DNA from: Trypanosoma brucei gambiense DAL972
Lineage: Eukaryota; Euglenozoa; Kinetoplastea; Trypanosomatida; Trypanosomatidae
DNA: 64,000 bases
Reading direction: 5' to 3'
Assembly (NCBI RefSeq): GCF_000210295.1
Contig: NC_026737.1
Span: 496,001 to 560,000, forward strand
Numbering within the stretch: the stretch's first letter is position 1; each line of letters starts with the position of its first letter. The notes under the pieces were generated by a model that saw only the letters and a list, made by a program, of their open reading frames with translations, made no database searches and was not told where the DNA came from. Made by a program: the position numbers and the translations under genes. Of this stretch, positions 29,866 through 40,302 are shown in pieces.

Positions 29866-31231
29866 AACGGCGCAATGGGTTCCTGTGGAGTGGCACCTGC
29901 GGTAGCGCTGGAGAGCCCTTCAGGCCCTCCATTAGTTGCGAATCGTATGCAAAGGGGTAATGCGAACTTATTGTCACATACTCCTGCAACAGTTTTTGGG
30001 TAGTGCTTCGAACACTATGACGCCCCGATTGCGCTGTTGCGACCATATCGTCTGCGTGAAGCTTTTGCACGACGAGTAGCACGCACCAAGTCTTATTGTG
30101 GAGTCTGCGGCGGCCCGCGCCCGTCCCGATGACGCTTTAAAGATGCAGGGTGCTACTTGAAGGGATGAGTAATAATGTCGCTGTGAGGTGTTCGCGTCCA
30201 ATCAGTGGCAATGAATTGCGTGGGTGCACAGCAAGGGCGTCCTGTGTAATGCGGTGGATGTCGGCTGTCCCTATCTCGTGCGCGTGGATAGCAGAGCCCT
30301 CCTTGTTGTATGATGTCGTTGGTTCGGTATCAACGCGACGGTTTGGCGCTCATTTGGGGTGCGACGTTATTGCACATATCGCTACCGACAGAAGCGAATT
30401 CAGACGTGTGAACCTCCTAATGTGTGGGGTGAGGAGCGTTACCATCCTAAGAATCGGCCGGCGGACGGAGCGGAATGTCGCTAAAAGGGGGTAGGATTAC
30501 ATGTGAAGCCCGTGTCACCATGGCGCAATAAAATGTGGAGACAACTGGAGGATAACGCCTCTTCGGTTACAGGAGCGGTGGTGTGAAAATTGCTGCAGTG
30601 TAGGGTGTGATACTGCAGCTGAGGGTGAAAGGCTCGTGGGTGTAGGGGTACCAAAACTGCCTGCGGTGCCGCAAGCGACACGATGTGCAGTCCTGAGGGG
30701 GCGAGGCTCAAATACATCGATGGAGACACCGTTGGATTTGAGGTGCATCTGAGAGGTGTGCCTATGTTTCAGGGCATCATAAGTGGTTACAATGGGCGGG
30801 TGGCAGCAGCTACTGTTAGCTTAATAGGGCAGGAGGAGGGGTGAGTGGATGGGCTCGACAAGCCATCCCAGCAAAAGATGGAGCGGGACGGGTGCTGACG
30901 TCAGCTTGAAGATTCTTCCCGGTATGCAAGTTGGACAGCCTGGGTCCCCGCTATCGAAAGGCATGCCCAGCGAGGGGCATGCTGCTGTTAGCGAGGGAAA
31001 TTCTGTTTTCCCTTTGATGGGAATGACGGTGTGATCGGCGATATGGGGCCAAAGGCACCGTGTGTGCACAGTCACACACCACTTGGGGCTTCGTCAGATC
31101 CACTTCTACTGGCTTCGACAACTGCGCCCGCTGACCTTTGCTCGGCCACCCGTAATCCGCTCGGGTCTGAGTTTACTTCTGCGGTTACGGCTGACGCATG
31201 CTGCGACGAGCCTGGAAGCGCGGGTGGATGA
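29866..31231 (+). pseudogene. Decayed protein gene, identity unknown
   Basis: This stretch has coding-like composition without UTR homopolymers but no intact frame. Pieces on the + strand read as plausible protein: ATG 29875 onward (MGSCGVAPAVALESP) to TAG 30001-30003; the same frame continuing (CFEHYDAPIALLRPYRLREA, then a CGVCGG motif) to TGA 30130-30132; an uncertain middle at 30150-30600; a 72-codon block ending at 30844 (YIDGDTVGFEVHLRGVPMFQ, then GIISGYNGRVAAATV); 30849-31034 in another frame; and 31031-31231 back in the earlier frame. This alternation is what stops and frameshifts do to a dead gene. I cannot name the family. Cross-species comparison would decide between a pseudogene and chance frames. 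Confidence 0.5.
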
Positions 31232-31723
31232 GTGATGTGCAAATTACTCATTGCATTTTTTTGGTAGTATGGTGGCGTAGTGAAACGACAATATTTGTGA
31301 AACGACGCTGAAGCTGATTTGTTCCTGTGGGTGAATAGTGATATATGATAGTCGCGCTTGGGAAGAAATTATTTAGCGCAACGTATACGTGACCCTGTTT
31401 GGCCGCTTTCTGAAGGTGTTCCACCATGGGAGTGGTTTCGAGTGTTGTGGGGGATACGATGGCTCGTGGTATTTGCATTGCTGTCTATCTGCCTGACTTC
31501 TGTTGCAGCGACTACCGTCACTCACCAACACGTTTCCTTTTCATTTTCACCGCACGTGGTTACGTGCAAGTGAACGATTGTTACCCGCTAAGACAACTTT
31601 ATTACTTTTGCATCTCTGTGGACTAGTCAGGGTAGTGGTATTCACTTTTAGGTTGCACGCCGCTAGTGGATTTCAAAGTGTCTGCGCGCGTGGTCGGAGC
31701 AGGCCGCGGTCAGCTTGCCCCTA
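31232..31723 (+). other. Intergenic region with splice signal
   Basis: There is no gene. TGCCTGACTTCTGTTGCAG ends in AG at 31507-31508, a canonical-looking acceptor giving a 5' UTR of about 215 bases for the GTPase. A later AG at about 31568-31569 is an alternative. Confidence 0.5.
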
Positions 31724-33499
31724 ATGGAAACTAAAGAGAAATCACCAATGTTGGACGATTTGCGGGATGATTGTCCAGCATTCTCAAGGTTGGACTGCTT
31801 GGGCAACCTGACAGGAGAGGGCGAGAGGCCAGCGGTGGGGCTGAAGGAACATGCGCTCCAACAGCGTGCTGAATCCTCCTTCGATAGGGATAGACGACTT
31901 GCGGGGATATTTTCGTTAGATGGCGTGAGAGGACGCAACCGCCTTGTCAAGGAAGATGATAATGGAAATGTAGAATACAAGTGGCGCCTAACGGGCGTCA
32001 GCGCAGGCCGCTTAGAGCACCTGATAACTCAGATGAGATTTCGGGTGGGAGAGGGAAACGGTCAATGCCTGTACGAATTGGGTGTTGCTGATGACGGCAC
32101 ACCACGAGGGCTTTCCGCCGCCGATTACCAGGAGTCTGTAGAAACACTTCTGCGCATGGCGAAGGCGCTCGGGCTTGACACAGCCGTTTTACAAGAGTTT
32201 GCAGTTCAAGAGACTCCCGTACCGCTGTGGTGCGGTGAGATTCTTGTTACGCAGCGGCAAGCGAAGCAGCAGGATTGCAGGGTGGCCTTCTGTGGCACCA
32301 CAGGGAGTGGGAAGTCCACCTTGATGGGCGTTCTCCTCACAGGACTCCGCGATGACGGAGTTGGAAGTGCGCGCCAGCTCATATTTAATCACAAACACGA
32401 AATCACCACGGGGAAGACGTCGTCCATTGTGACGCGTGTGCTCCCTGTTACCGAATCAAGAGTAGAAGAAATGCCGTTTGCGTATCGGCCTGAAAGTAGC
32501 GAGCGGCCATGTCGCTCTATTACGATGATCGACCTCGGTGGGGATGTGACTAAACAGATGCTCTTTGGATTGATGAGCCGGCGGCCGGACTTCACGGGGA
32601 TAACAATTGCTGTTGATCAGTCTGTTAACGAGATAGCGAGGTACGCCCAGGTTTGCTGTGCAATGAAATTTCCGTTCTTTGTCGTTGTGACGAAGATAGA
32701 CACAGTGGTTGAGTTTGAAGTTGATGCGTTTTTGCTGGAGCTGGCCGCGAAACTGTCGACTATTGGATGCAGTTCACTTGTGCTAGCAACTTCAAGTGAT
32801 GTGGTGGCATTTCAAAAGACGTGGAGGAAGAATAAGCAGGTTCCTCTGCTCTCTTTGTCTTCCGTGAGTAACGATGGCATCGAAGTGTTTCAGCAGTTTC
32901 TTTCCTCCATACCGCATGTAGAGATACCTCCAACTCCGAACTCTATGTTTGAGGTTCTTCTTGATGGTTGTTTTCTCGTTCGGGGAGTTGGCCCAGTTGT
33001 GAAGGGACATGTGTCGAAGGGATCTGTTGAGTTGGGGTGCCGCTGTAACATTGGACCGGATGCAGAGGGAAAGTTTCACGCCGTTACCGTAAGAGGAATT
33101 CATGTGGATGGATCCCACGTCACACGTGCGCAGCAGAGTGACGAGGGAACATTCGCTCTTTCCGAACTTCCTAACGGCATTGATATGTCACAGAAGGGTA
33201 AGATGCTGATTCCCAACTCGGTGGAAGTCTGTTGGGAGTTTGAGGCGCTCATAAAGGTACTCGCACAATCCATAACGCCGCAGCTGGAGCCGATTCTTTA
33301 TTCGGGTAACCTTCGACAGGCCGTAAAAATAGTACCTTCTGGTGTGGAGACCCAGCAATTTATTGATGAAAAGGTATTAGTTCGCTTTCGGTTTTTATAC
33401 CACCCAGAGGTGATGCGCGAGGGTGCCAGTATTATTCTCCAGTGGCAACCGAGCGGGATCGCTGTCGGTGAGGTGCAATCGGTATTTGCAAATGTGTAG
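31724..33499 (+). CDS. GTPBP1/2-like translational GTPase
   Basis: From the ATG at 31724 the product is 591 residues; a TTG three codons upstream is not used. Residues of about 85-160 match the GTPBP1/2 N-terminal region (RVGEGNGQCLYELGVADDGTPRGL). The G domain has G1 GTTGSGKST at 191-199, the family signature NHKHEITTGKTSSIV at 222-236, G3 DLGGD at 270-274 and G4 TKID at 323-326. C-terminal beta-barrel domains (VRGVGPVVKGHV, then a VTVRGIHVDG strand) follow as in EF-Tu-like factors. GTPBP1/2 proteins act in ribosome rescue and mRNA quality control elsewhere. The usual G3 motif is DLAGH; here the His is Asp, so GTP hydrolysis may be weak or depend on another residue. It is cytosolic, with no targeting signal. 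Confidence 0.85.
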   Translation: METKEKSPMLDDLRDDCPAFSRLDCLGNLTGEGERPAVGLKEHALQQRAESSFDRDRRLAGIFSLDGVRGRNRLVKEDDNGNVEYKWRLTGVSAGRLEHLITQMRFRVGEGNGQCLYELGVADDGTPRGLSAADYQESVETLLRMAKALGLDTAVLQEFAVQETPVPLWCGEILVTQRQAKQQDCRVAFCGTTGSGKSTLMGVLLTGLRDDGVGSARQLIFNHKHEITTGKTSSIVTRVLPVTESRVEEMPFAYRPESSERPCRSITMIDLGGDVTKQMLFGLMSRRPDFTGITIAVDQSVNEIARYAQVCCAMKFPFFVVVTKIDTVVEFEVDAFLLELAAKLSTIGCSSLVLATSSDVVAFQKTWRKNKQVPLLSLSSVSNDGIEVFQQFLSSIPHVEIPPTPNSMFEVLLDGCFLVRGVGPVVKGHVSKGSVELGCRCNIGPDAEGKFHAVTVRGIHVDGSHVTRAQQSDEGTFALSELPNGIDMSQKGKMLIPNSVEVCWEFEALIKVLAQSITPQLEPILYSGNLRQAVKIVPSGVETQQFIDEKVLVRFRFLYHPEVMREGASIILQWQPSGIAVGEVQSVFANV

Positions 33500-33530
33500 T
33501 TCACTTTATCCTTCTGTCGCCCCCTTTTTA

Positions 33531-34076
33531 ATGGCTGACCCCGAGGTAATTAATGAAAAGAACGCTCAATAGGGCCTCGCAGGGACGTCGCTTCGTGCCG
33601 ACGGCCATTTTTTCCTTAGTTAACTTCGCTGCGGGTTGGTTTTGCCATCGTTGCGGATCCGAACAAATGTGCTTATTTTTTTTGTTCCCCACCCTCTCTG
33701 TTGTGTTGCAGTACTGTATGGGCGACACGCACAGGACAGAGGTTATGGTGGGCGCTACTCTCCGTACTGCGCTTTGAAGGATGCCTTCAAATTCCTTATC
33801 TTGTTGTATATCTTGCATCCAGAAACGGGTGAAGTGAAGAGCGGTGAGGGAAGTTCTGAACGTTCCCGAGTCGACTTGCTTCATGGTACGCAGAAGGCGG
33901 GAAAACTTACATGTGTGTTTTACATCTGTTTATTACTGTGCTCTGCTGCTCATCCAGCCGGTCACTTGCCTTTGGTTCTTGAGGAAGATAGGGACTCACT
34001 CACCGATTTTGCACAGCGGCTGCGACGAAAATTGCGGAGTAAATGTTGTCGGTGGTGTGCGAAGTTGTATTATTAA
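33531..34076 (+). pseudogene. Possible broken small gene, weakly TB2/DP1/HVA22 (REEP)-like
   Basis: This block lies between the GTPase and the ARF-GEF. A 13-codon frame (MADPEVINEKNAQ) at 33531 ends in a stop. A 74-codon ATG frame at 33553-33777 contains two hydrophobic stretches (VPTAIFSLVNFAAGWF and LFFLFPTLSVVLQY). A different frame continues as YSPYCALKDAFKFLILLYIL and ends near 34076. The last piece loosely resembles the PFYYELK-type segment of REEP/HVA22 proteins. The whole could be a frameshifted remnant of a small ER membrane protein, or chance frames in UTR. Evidence is weak. Confidence 0.22.
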
Positions 34077-34579
34077 AATTTGATGCAGCAACTGCTCGGG
34101 ACACGTGTGGTTTTATGTGTTAATGGGGGGGGCATATGTGTGAATGATGTGCTATATTAGACTGTTCTTTCGAGGTTATTTGTTGTTTCCCCCGTATCTA
34201 AGTCTCATAATCGGGGCACCTTTTTTTTTTTTTCATGAATGCTCTGCTTCACTGTTGGTACTTGTGGTTGCTGGTCGTTGGGGGAAAAGTCTCCCCGTTT
34301 TTCCTCCTATTTTCCTCTTCCTGAGTAATCACATCCACACTTTGTTAAGCTCATCTTTCTCATACCTCAGGAACAATACCCCCACCAACGACGTTAGGGC
34401 AAGGCAACGTTTTTTGTCTTTTTTTTTCGGGGGTGGCGTGATCGCATAACCTCACAGACCTTTCACCGTATATCCCAGATACGTACGCATTGGTTATCAA
34501 ATTGGAGAGACGCAAGTGACCGTAATTCCAGGGTTGATTGTGTACTTTTTTTTTTAAAAAAGAGGTTGCCGACTGCCTC
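34077..34579 (+). other. Intergenic region with T/A palindrome at the splice site
   Basis: T- and C-rich UTR. T10 at 34546-34555 followed by A6 at 34556-34561 directly precedes AG at 34561-34562, a likely acceptor only about 18 bases before the ATG of the ARF-GEF. Alternative AGs lie near 34324 and 34370. Confidence 0.45.
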
Positions 34580-37500
34580 ATGATAGGGTCTTCTGCGACC
34601 ACCGTGTCATGCTCAAATGATGTTTGTAGTCGTGCCAACGAGCGCTGGGACGAGGACCGCCTCGCCGTTGCCACTCACGTGCAGAGTTTGTTGGTTGCGA
34701 TCCGCTCCAATGAGAGGTTTGGCGCCAAGGCGCGTTTCTTAGGATCGAGTGACGTGGTAGAACATGTGCTGCTGCGCCGTCTCCGGGCTTTACAACGCAA
34801 GATCGTGACTCCATGTTTGGTGCGCCCGATCACGGAGGAGGCGATTCTGCTCCCGTTCTGCGACATATGGATAAGTGAGGAGATGAGTTACACCATAATT
34901 GGCACGGCAATGACTTCTTTATCGAACTTGATTGATCTTAGGTGCACCTTCATTACAGTGAAGGGGATCCAGAGGGTGTTGGAGCTGGCCCAGCGGTCTG
35001 TTGGTGGTTCCGAAGATGACCTTACCTATGAGGATCTGTTGCTGAGGAAGCTGAAGTTGTGCGTGAGTTGTGTGAAGCATCCGTGCGCGCGTGCGCTTCC
35101 TGAGACCTTCTTTGTCGACGTCGTACGCCTGGCATTCGTGATAGCCATGCATCCGGACACGAGCTTGCTGCTCCGTTGTATTGCTAAGGAGGCTATGAAA
35201 GACACTGCGACGGCGATGTACGGCTTTATAATTGAGAATATTTCTTCGTATAATTTGGGTCAAGGCAGCACCGATGGCGTTGAGAACTTTCAAGCCCACG
35301 AAAGTTGTGTCGATTTTCAGCTCACGGGCGTTCCCATGCTTCGCTATGTATGTAGTCTCATCGATGGAACTGTCAGTGAGACCAAGGAGGGCCGTTTTAG
35401 TCTGGGTATGTTTGTTTCGGCAGCGGATTCCTCACTCATCAGGAAGGTTCAACTGGAAGGCCTGCATTTAGCGCAGTCTATTCTTTTCGTCGTCAAGGAT
35501 CATTTGTGCATGCCGGAGTGCGGGAATTTGCTTTACAGCGTGCAGCACAATCTTTGTAGGGCTTTGTTGGTTGCTGGAGTGGGGACGGAGGACATCGCTC
35601 TTCTTTCTCAGATATTTCCAACGGTGCACACCGTCGTGAAGGTAGCTTCATTTCACCTGCTTCCGCAAACCTATTCGTTTTTGAAGGTGCTTCATCTGGA
35701 TCCGCTTGTGCGCATTGGCAGCGATCTAAACACAAATTCGACGTCCAGCCGAGTTGGCTCCGTCACAACATCCTCTCAGCGGCCGAGTCCGGCTGCTCAA
35801 ATGAGCGTGTCAAAGATGCTGGATCTTTGTGAGAAGCGGGAGCTTATTTTGGAAAGTCTAGTGGGGTTCTGCACGGACGCGAACTTTGCCGTATTTTGCT
35901 ACGCACAGTATGATCTTTCGCGACGCTTTCTTCCACTTCTAGAGCATATGTGTAGCTTGTTGGTGGAGAACTGTTTCAATATCACTAACTCGAACGTGCC
36001 CCTGGAGGGTGGCAAGCCTGGTCACAACGGGCTTACAAATGATGTAGAGGTTGGGACACCGTTGACGAGGATGGATGCGCTTGCCCTCGAGGCAATCAAG
36101 GGGCTGTTGTGGCAGGTGTCGCAGGTTGCTCCACCACAGCGGTTTCATGGGGACTCAAATATGGCGGCCATGATTAACGCGCGTATAACCGAGAAGAATA
36201 TGCTCGTAGAGCTCGCATCTCTTTTTCGCACTAACGCTCTAAAGAGCGGCATCCCTTTTCTTCTTGAGAAAGCCATCCGCTTGCCAGCTGGATCCTTGAA
36301 AGGGGTTGAAACGGGCAGTATTGGCTGTGATGTGCCAATGCTGATCCTCGAAGAACCTGCTGGTGGGCGTGAGGTTGGCGCCTGTCTGTACCGTTTGAGT
36401 GGTCTTCTTGATAAGCGTGCGCTAGGCGACTACCTGGGGGAGTTGGGCCGGGAACCACCCGAGCCGGATCCGGATGAAGGTGAGCATTACCAAGCGGCCC
36501 TAGCGGCTTGGATGGAAGACCGAAAGGACGACCACTTGAAGCTTGGCACAGTACGCTATCACCAAGAGCAATTAAAGGGTTTCCTCCAGTCATTTGATTT
36601 CCGTGGCAAGTCCCTGTTGTCATCGATACGTGAGACAGCCTATCATATGTGCATGCCAGGCGAGGCCCAGAAGATCGATCGGGTTATGGAAGTGTTTTCC
36701 AGAACCTGGTTGGAAGCCAACCGCGGGGAGGGGAAGGATATCAATCCCTTTCAGAGCGAACAAGGGCCATTCATTTTAGGTTTTTCACTCATCATGCTTA
36801 ACACCGATCAACACTCAGGGAAAATGAGTAAACCAATGACCCAAGAGGACTTCCGACGCATGCACCGTGATAGTGACGGTGGAAGCAGCCTCCCCGAAGA
36901 GTACCTGAGGGCCGTGTTTGAGGATGTGAAGGCGCATCCAATTATCATGGCGGAGATGATGGATGTCGGCTTTTCAAATGACGTCACGTGGCGCTTAGAG
37001 ATGCGGCCATCCGAAGCTGTTGAGTCAAGGAAATCGGACCCGTTTACGAGGGTATCAATGCAGGCAGTGTCGCCAAACGCTCTTGAATCTTGCGAGGTGG
37101 AGGCACTTCGGCCGTTTATCTTACGTATGATATGGAGTTATTGCCTTACCGCCTTCGGCAATACTTTAGTGGGTTGCACAAAGTCGCTGTTCGCCACCCA
37201 AAAGGATAGCACGCAGGAGACTGGTGCCGAAGGCGGCGACGTGATTCCCCAGCTTGCCACGCCTGAGTACGCGTACAACTGTGCACTGGACGGATTATGT
37301 CTTCTGGCTAAGGCAGCGAGGGACCGTGGCATGGCCTCCGTCGTTGATCGCGTCATCCTCACCATTCTGTCCCAGTTGCCGCTTGACTTGGAGAACGTTG
37401 GGAGCACAATTCCACAACTTTCCACTCAGCCTTCCGCCCTACTCTGCCTTGAAAAGGTGTTTCGTGTGCTCGATGAGTGTGTTCACGACGTCCTCGATGC

Positions 37501-39595
37501 TTGGGAGAAGTTGGGCCGGCTTTTTTCAAACTTCTTTCTTCTTGGCATGTTTTCCCGCGATGTAGTCGACTCGCCGGAGACTGTAACGCTTTGGGCTGAG
37601 TTGTACGCTAATCCCTGTGCTGGTGCCGAGGAAATCGGTGACACACAAACAGATGGCGGGTGGCTCTCCACACTGTGGGGCTCCCCAAACACTCAGAACC
37701 GCACGAAGGAGCTTCGTCTGCAGAGGGAACAGGAAACCATGGAACGTGTAAAGGCTCTTCTCCCAACTTTGGAAGAACTTCTGAATATGATTGATGGGCT
37801 TGATGTCGACTCACACGGGAGGTTTTTTTCTGTGCTTTGCGAAGAAGTGCGACATAAGCTGAGGCAGAAAGATGGCGGGAGGTTATCCACTCATTTGTTG
37901 GTACTCATTACAGAAATTGCCGTGCGCCGTCCTGCGGAGCAGACCATATTGGATCGCTACATAAAATTATGCCAACAAACAGCTTCACATTACTTTACTG
38001 CCCACGAACATCTTGACGATGCTGATTTGTATCGCAACAACATCAGTGAAGACGGTGGGAGCAGTAGCCGTCTCTATGCCCCGACCACCGAGAGGTTTGG
38101 GGTTTCTTTCGGAGCCGGTGCCTCTCCCGCGAGTTTTGACTTCTTTGAGGAGTGGTTGACATCGACAACGCGCGTCGTCAAGGCAGTGCTCAGAGCTCTT
38201 GTCTGCTTCGCGTCCAATGCGGAATCTCGGCATGTTTTTTCACCCCTTCTTGACTTGCTGATGGCCGCACCGCCGAACGTATTCAAGGTTGCCGTCGCCG
38301 CTGACCTCTCACTTACTCTACTGGAGTTAACTCAGGAAGCCCCTCGGCTGGTTAACCCACCATATAACCTTTCGCTTAATGGAGTACTTTCTGCGCTCTC
38401 CCTTTCCTTTACCACGTGCCCCAGCCCCGTTGTTCAAAAGCGCGTTCAGAGTGCTCTCTCCTTTGTGGTGAGGGAGGCACTTTATGATTCGTTAAGTGAG
38501 AGTGATGATATTGTGAATGTGTTAGTGACGTGTGCTCTTCAGTCGTCCAGGATGCAGGAGGAATATCCTGCTTCTGCCGATACAACATGGCCCCGGACAA
38601 ATGTGAAACCCTCCGATGTACCTGAACAAGGTGAACTCGTAGAAGGTTTTATTGGGAGCCTGGTGACTGTGTGCCATCGCTTCGCGATAAATCACGCGTT
38701 AATAGATGCCCCGGCTGACAACGCGAAAGGACCTGCTGTGTGGATTATTGCACTGAAGGGGCTCTCCAACTTGGTTGTTATGTCTCGTCACAGCAGGGAC
38801 CGGAACATGGCCCTGTTGTGCCTACAACGTTGTTTACTAGACTTGGAAATTGGTTCGCTGTCCGCGGATACGGTGGTCCTGGTGTACGAGAACGTAATAT
38901 TCCCCCTCGTGGAGCAGACTTGCGCATCACCTTCAGACTCCCCTGCAACTCTCGGGGAACGGTGTGATCAAAATGATGAGTGCCAAGGTGGTCACGCCAC
39001 CGATAAGGTTCTTCCTCAAATTCTACCCAAACAGTTTTCGGTAACTAGTATACTAAGTTCCCTTGCCCCAGCTCCGCCGTCGCGCCGGGCTGCACAGTCC
39101 GCTGCTGCTGCTGCCGCCCAGCGATCACAAGGCGGCAGGGACAAACACCGGGAAGTGGTTGATTTGAAGTGTCGTGTTGTGTCTCTACTTTCGAAAGTGT
39201 TCCTCCACTATGCAAAGTTAATGGGAGAAAATCCCGTAGTCCTACGGGATTTGTGGCAGCGCGTGTTGGGAACGCTGTGCGCCCTCTACACATCTTTATC
39301 TGAGGAGTCAGGGACTGGTTTACCCGGCGGCGAGGCCGCGACTTTGGATGTGCCGGCTTCTAACGGGCCGCGAAGGATTGGAGCTATGGCGGAGGATAAC
39401 GCTGTGCTGCGTGAAGCCATACAGGAGGCAGTGAAGAACATGATCTACGTTCTTGCCTCTATTCTGGTAGGGACGGGATCAACTTTGGAGGCAGTAGAGG
39501 CACAGCAGTTTTGGACGTCTACGAAGAATCTTCTGCGCACGTTTGACTTTGCAGAGCAGTTGCTAGTTTTCATTGACAACCTTGAGGGTACTTGA
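34580..39595 (+). CDS. Sec7-domain ARF guanine nucleotide exchange factor (BIG/Sec7 type)
   Basis: I start it at ATG 34580 (MIGSSATT), giving 1671 residues; the longer frame from 34538 runs through the T/A tract that should be spliced off. The Sec7 domain spans about residues 595-790. It includes the glutamate-finger motif PGEAQKID (Glu695) and the second signature FSLIMLNTDQHSGKM, with KPMTQEDFRRM after it. These are the catalytic hallmarks that load ARF GTPases with GTP. Long helical regions before (DCB/HUS-like) and after (HDS-like) and the total length match the BIG1/BIG2/yeast Sec7 class rather than small cytohesins. It probably acts at the trans-Golgi or endosomes in coat recruitment and secretion. 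Low-complexity Ser/Ala stretches occur near residues 385-410 and 1500-1520. It has no transmembrane segment. Confidence 0.92.
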   Translation: MIGSSATTVSCSNDVCSRANERWDEDRLAVATHVQSLLVAIRSNERFGAKARFLGSSDVVEHVLLRRLRALQRKIVTPCLVRPITEEAILLPFCDIWISEEMSYTIIGTAMTSLSNLIDLRCTFITVKGIQRVLELAQRSVGGSEDDLTYEDLLLRKLKLCVSCVKHPCARALPETFFVDVVRLAFVIAMHPDTSLLLRCIAKEAMKDTATAMYGFIIENISSYNLGQGSTDGVENFQAHESCVDFQLTGVPMLRYVCSLIDGTVSETKEGRFSLGMFVSAADSSLIRKVQLEGLHLAQSILFVVKDHLCMPECGNLLYSVQHNLCRALLVAGVGTEDIALLSQIFPTVHTVVKVASFHLLPQTYSFLKVLHLDPLVRIGSDLNTNSTSSRVGSVTTSSQRPSPAAQMSVSKMLDLCEKRELILESLVGFCTDANFAVFCYAQYDLSRRFLPLLEHMCSLLVENCFNITNSNVPLEGGKPGHNGLTNDVEVGTPLTRMDALALEAIKGLLWQVSQVAPPQRFHGDSNMAAMINARITEKNMLVELASLFRTNALKSGIPFLLEKAIRLPAGSLKGVETGSIGCDVPMLILEEPAGGREVGACLYRLSGLLDKRALGDYLGELGREPPEPDPDEGEHYQAALAAWMEDRKDDHLKLGTVRYHQEQLKGFLQSFDFRGKSLLSSIRETAYHMCMPGEAQKIDRVMEVFSRTWLEANRGEGKDINPFQSEQGPFILGFSLIMLNTDQHSGKMSKPMTQEDFRRMHRDSDGGSSLPEEYLRAVFEDVKAHPIIMAEMMDVGFSNDVTWRLEMRPSEAVESRKSDPFTRVSMQAVSPNALESCEVEALRPFILRMIWSYCLTAFGNTLVGCTKSLFATQKDSTQETGAEGGDVIPQLATPEYAYNCALDGLCLLAKAARDRGMASVVDRVILTILSQLPLDLENVGSTIPQLSTQPSALLCLEKVFRVLDECVHDVLDAWEKLGRLFSNFFLLGMFSRDVVDSPETVTLWAELYANPCAGAEEIGDTQTDGGWLSTLWGSPNTQNRTKELRLQREQETMERVKALLPTLEELLNMIDGLDVDSHGRFFSVLCEEVRHKLRQKDGGRLSTHLLVLITEIAVRRPAEQTILDRYIKLCQQTASHYFTAHEHLDDADLYRNNISEDGGSSSRLYAPTTERFGVSFGAGASPASFDFFEEWLTSTTRVVKAVLRALVCFASNAESRHVFSPLLDLLMAAPPNVFKVAVAADLSLTLLELTQEAPRLVNPPYNLSLNGVLSALSLSFTTCPSPVVQKRVQSALSFVVREALYDSLSESDDIVNVLVTCALQSSRMQEEYPASADTTWPRTNVKPSDVPEQGELVEGFIGSLVTVCHRFAINHALIDAPADNAKGPAVWIIALKGLSNLVVMSRHSRDRNMALLCLQRCLLDLEIGSLSADTVVLVYENVIFPLVEQTCASPSDSPATLGERCDQNDECQGGHATDKVLPQILPKQFSVTSILSSLAPAPPSRRAAQSAAAAAAQRSQGGRDKHREVVDLKCRVVSLLSKVFLHYAKLMGENPVVLRDLWQRVLGTLCALYTSLSEESGTGLPGGEAATLDVPASNGPRRIGAMAEDNAVLREAIQEAVKNMIYVLASILVGTGSTLEAVEAQQFWTSTKNLLRTFDFAEQLLVFIDNLEGT

Positions 39596-40302
39596 GGGGT
39601 AACGAAGAAACTACAGTGTGAATCAAGCGATTAATGGTAGACGTAGAGCCTCCCGCTGAAGCATGTCGCAGCACTAACTGTCCTGACATCGGGCGCGGTC
39701 AAAAACAAAGAGACAAACAAACACCAGCATCATCAGCGAATTAACTATTTCTAACAAGCTGCCGGTTTTATTCCCCTACTCCACTTTTCTTCTCTTGTCT
39801 GATGCCCACGTAGTTCCACTGGAAATGCGTATGATGGTTGCTGACAGTTAGTTGGTGACCGTGGTAGTGTGCCTATTCTCATTCCCATTCTCTACCTCAT
39901 GTCTTTTAACCTCCGTTCAAGCCGTGCACCTCAACAGGTGTTTGGTTGGTATTGTTTGTGTGTTGCGCCGCTTTGTACAGTAAAAATACCAATAGCGAAG
40001 GGGAAAGTCGTGTAAGGGAGGCGATTTGGATTTTTTTTTTGTAGTCACCCGGTAGTGTCTCTTCGCTACTTTTTTCTTCGTTGCTTCTTCATTCCCACAG
40101 TTTCTGTCCGTTACTGTTTGCGGAGGCGCCGGTACCTCCTTCTCTGATCACACTCAAGTGGCTGTTGTACAAACAGGGGAGCGCCTTGATTCTCGCCGCT
40201 TGAAAGTATTTTGCGAAAGTACAGAAAAGATAACAGCAAAGGCGGCAGCGAGGGAGGCACACACACACACAAAAAAAAAAAAGAGATTGAGGAGGCCGGC
40301 GC
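39596..40302 (+). other. Intergenic region with canonical splice signal
   Basis: There is no gene. A T-rich tract ends in TTCTTCATTCCCACAG, AG at 40099-40100, an excellent spliced-leader acceptor giving a 5' UTR of about 200 bases for the next gene. A (CA) run plus an A12 run lies at about 40258-40282, within that UTR. Confidence 0.6.

Noticed and set aside
33700..33760. A cis-spliced intron joining the two frames near 33.7 kb
   Set aside because: Cis introns are extremely rare in trypanosomes (two known genes) and I see no convincing GT...AG pair with a branch region; a frameshifted remnant or chance frames are simpler.
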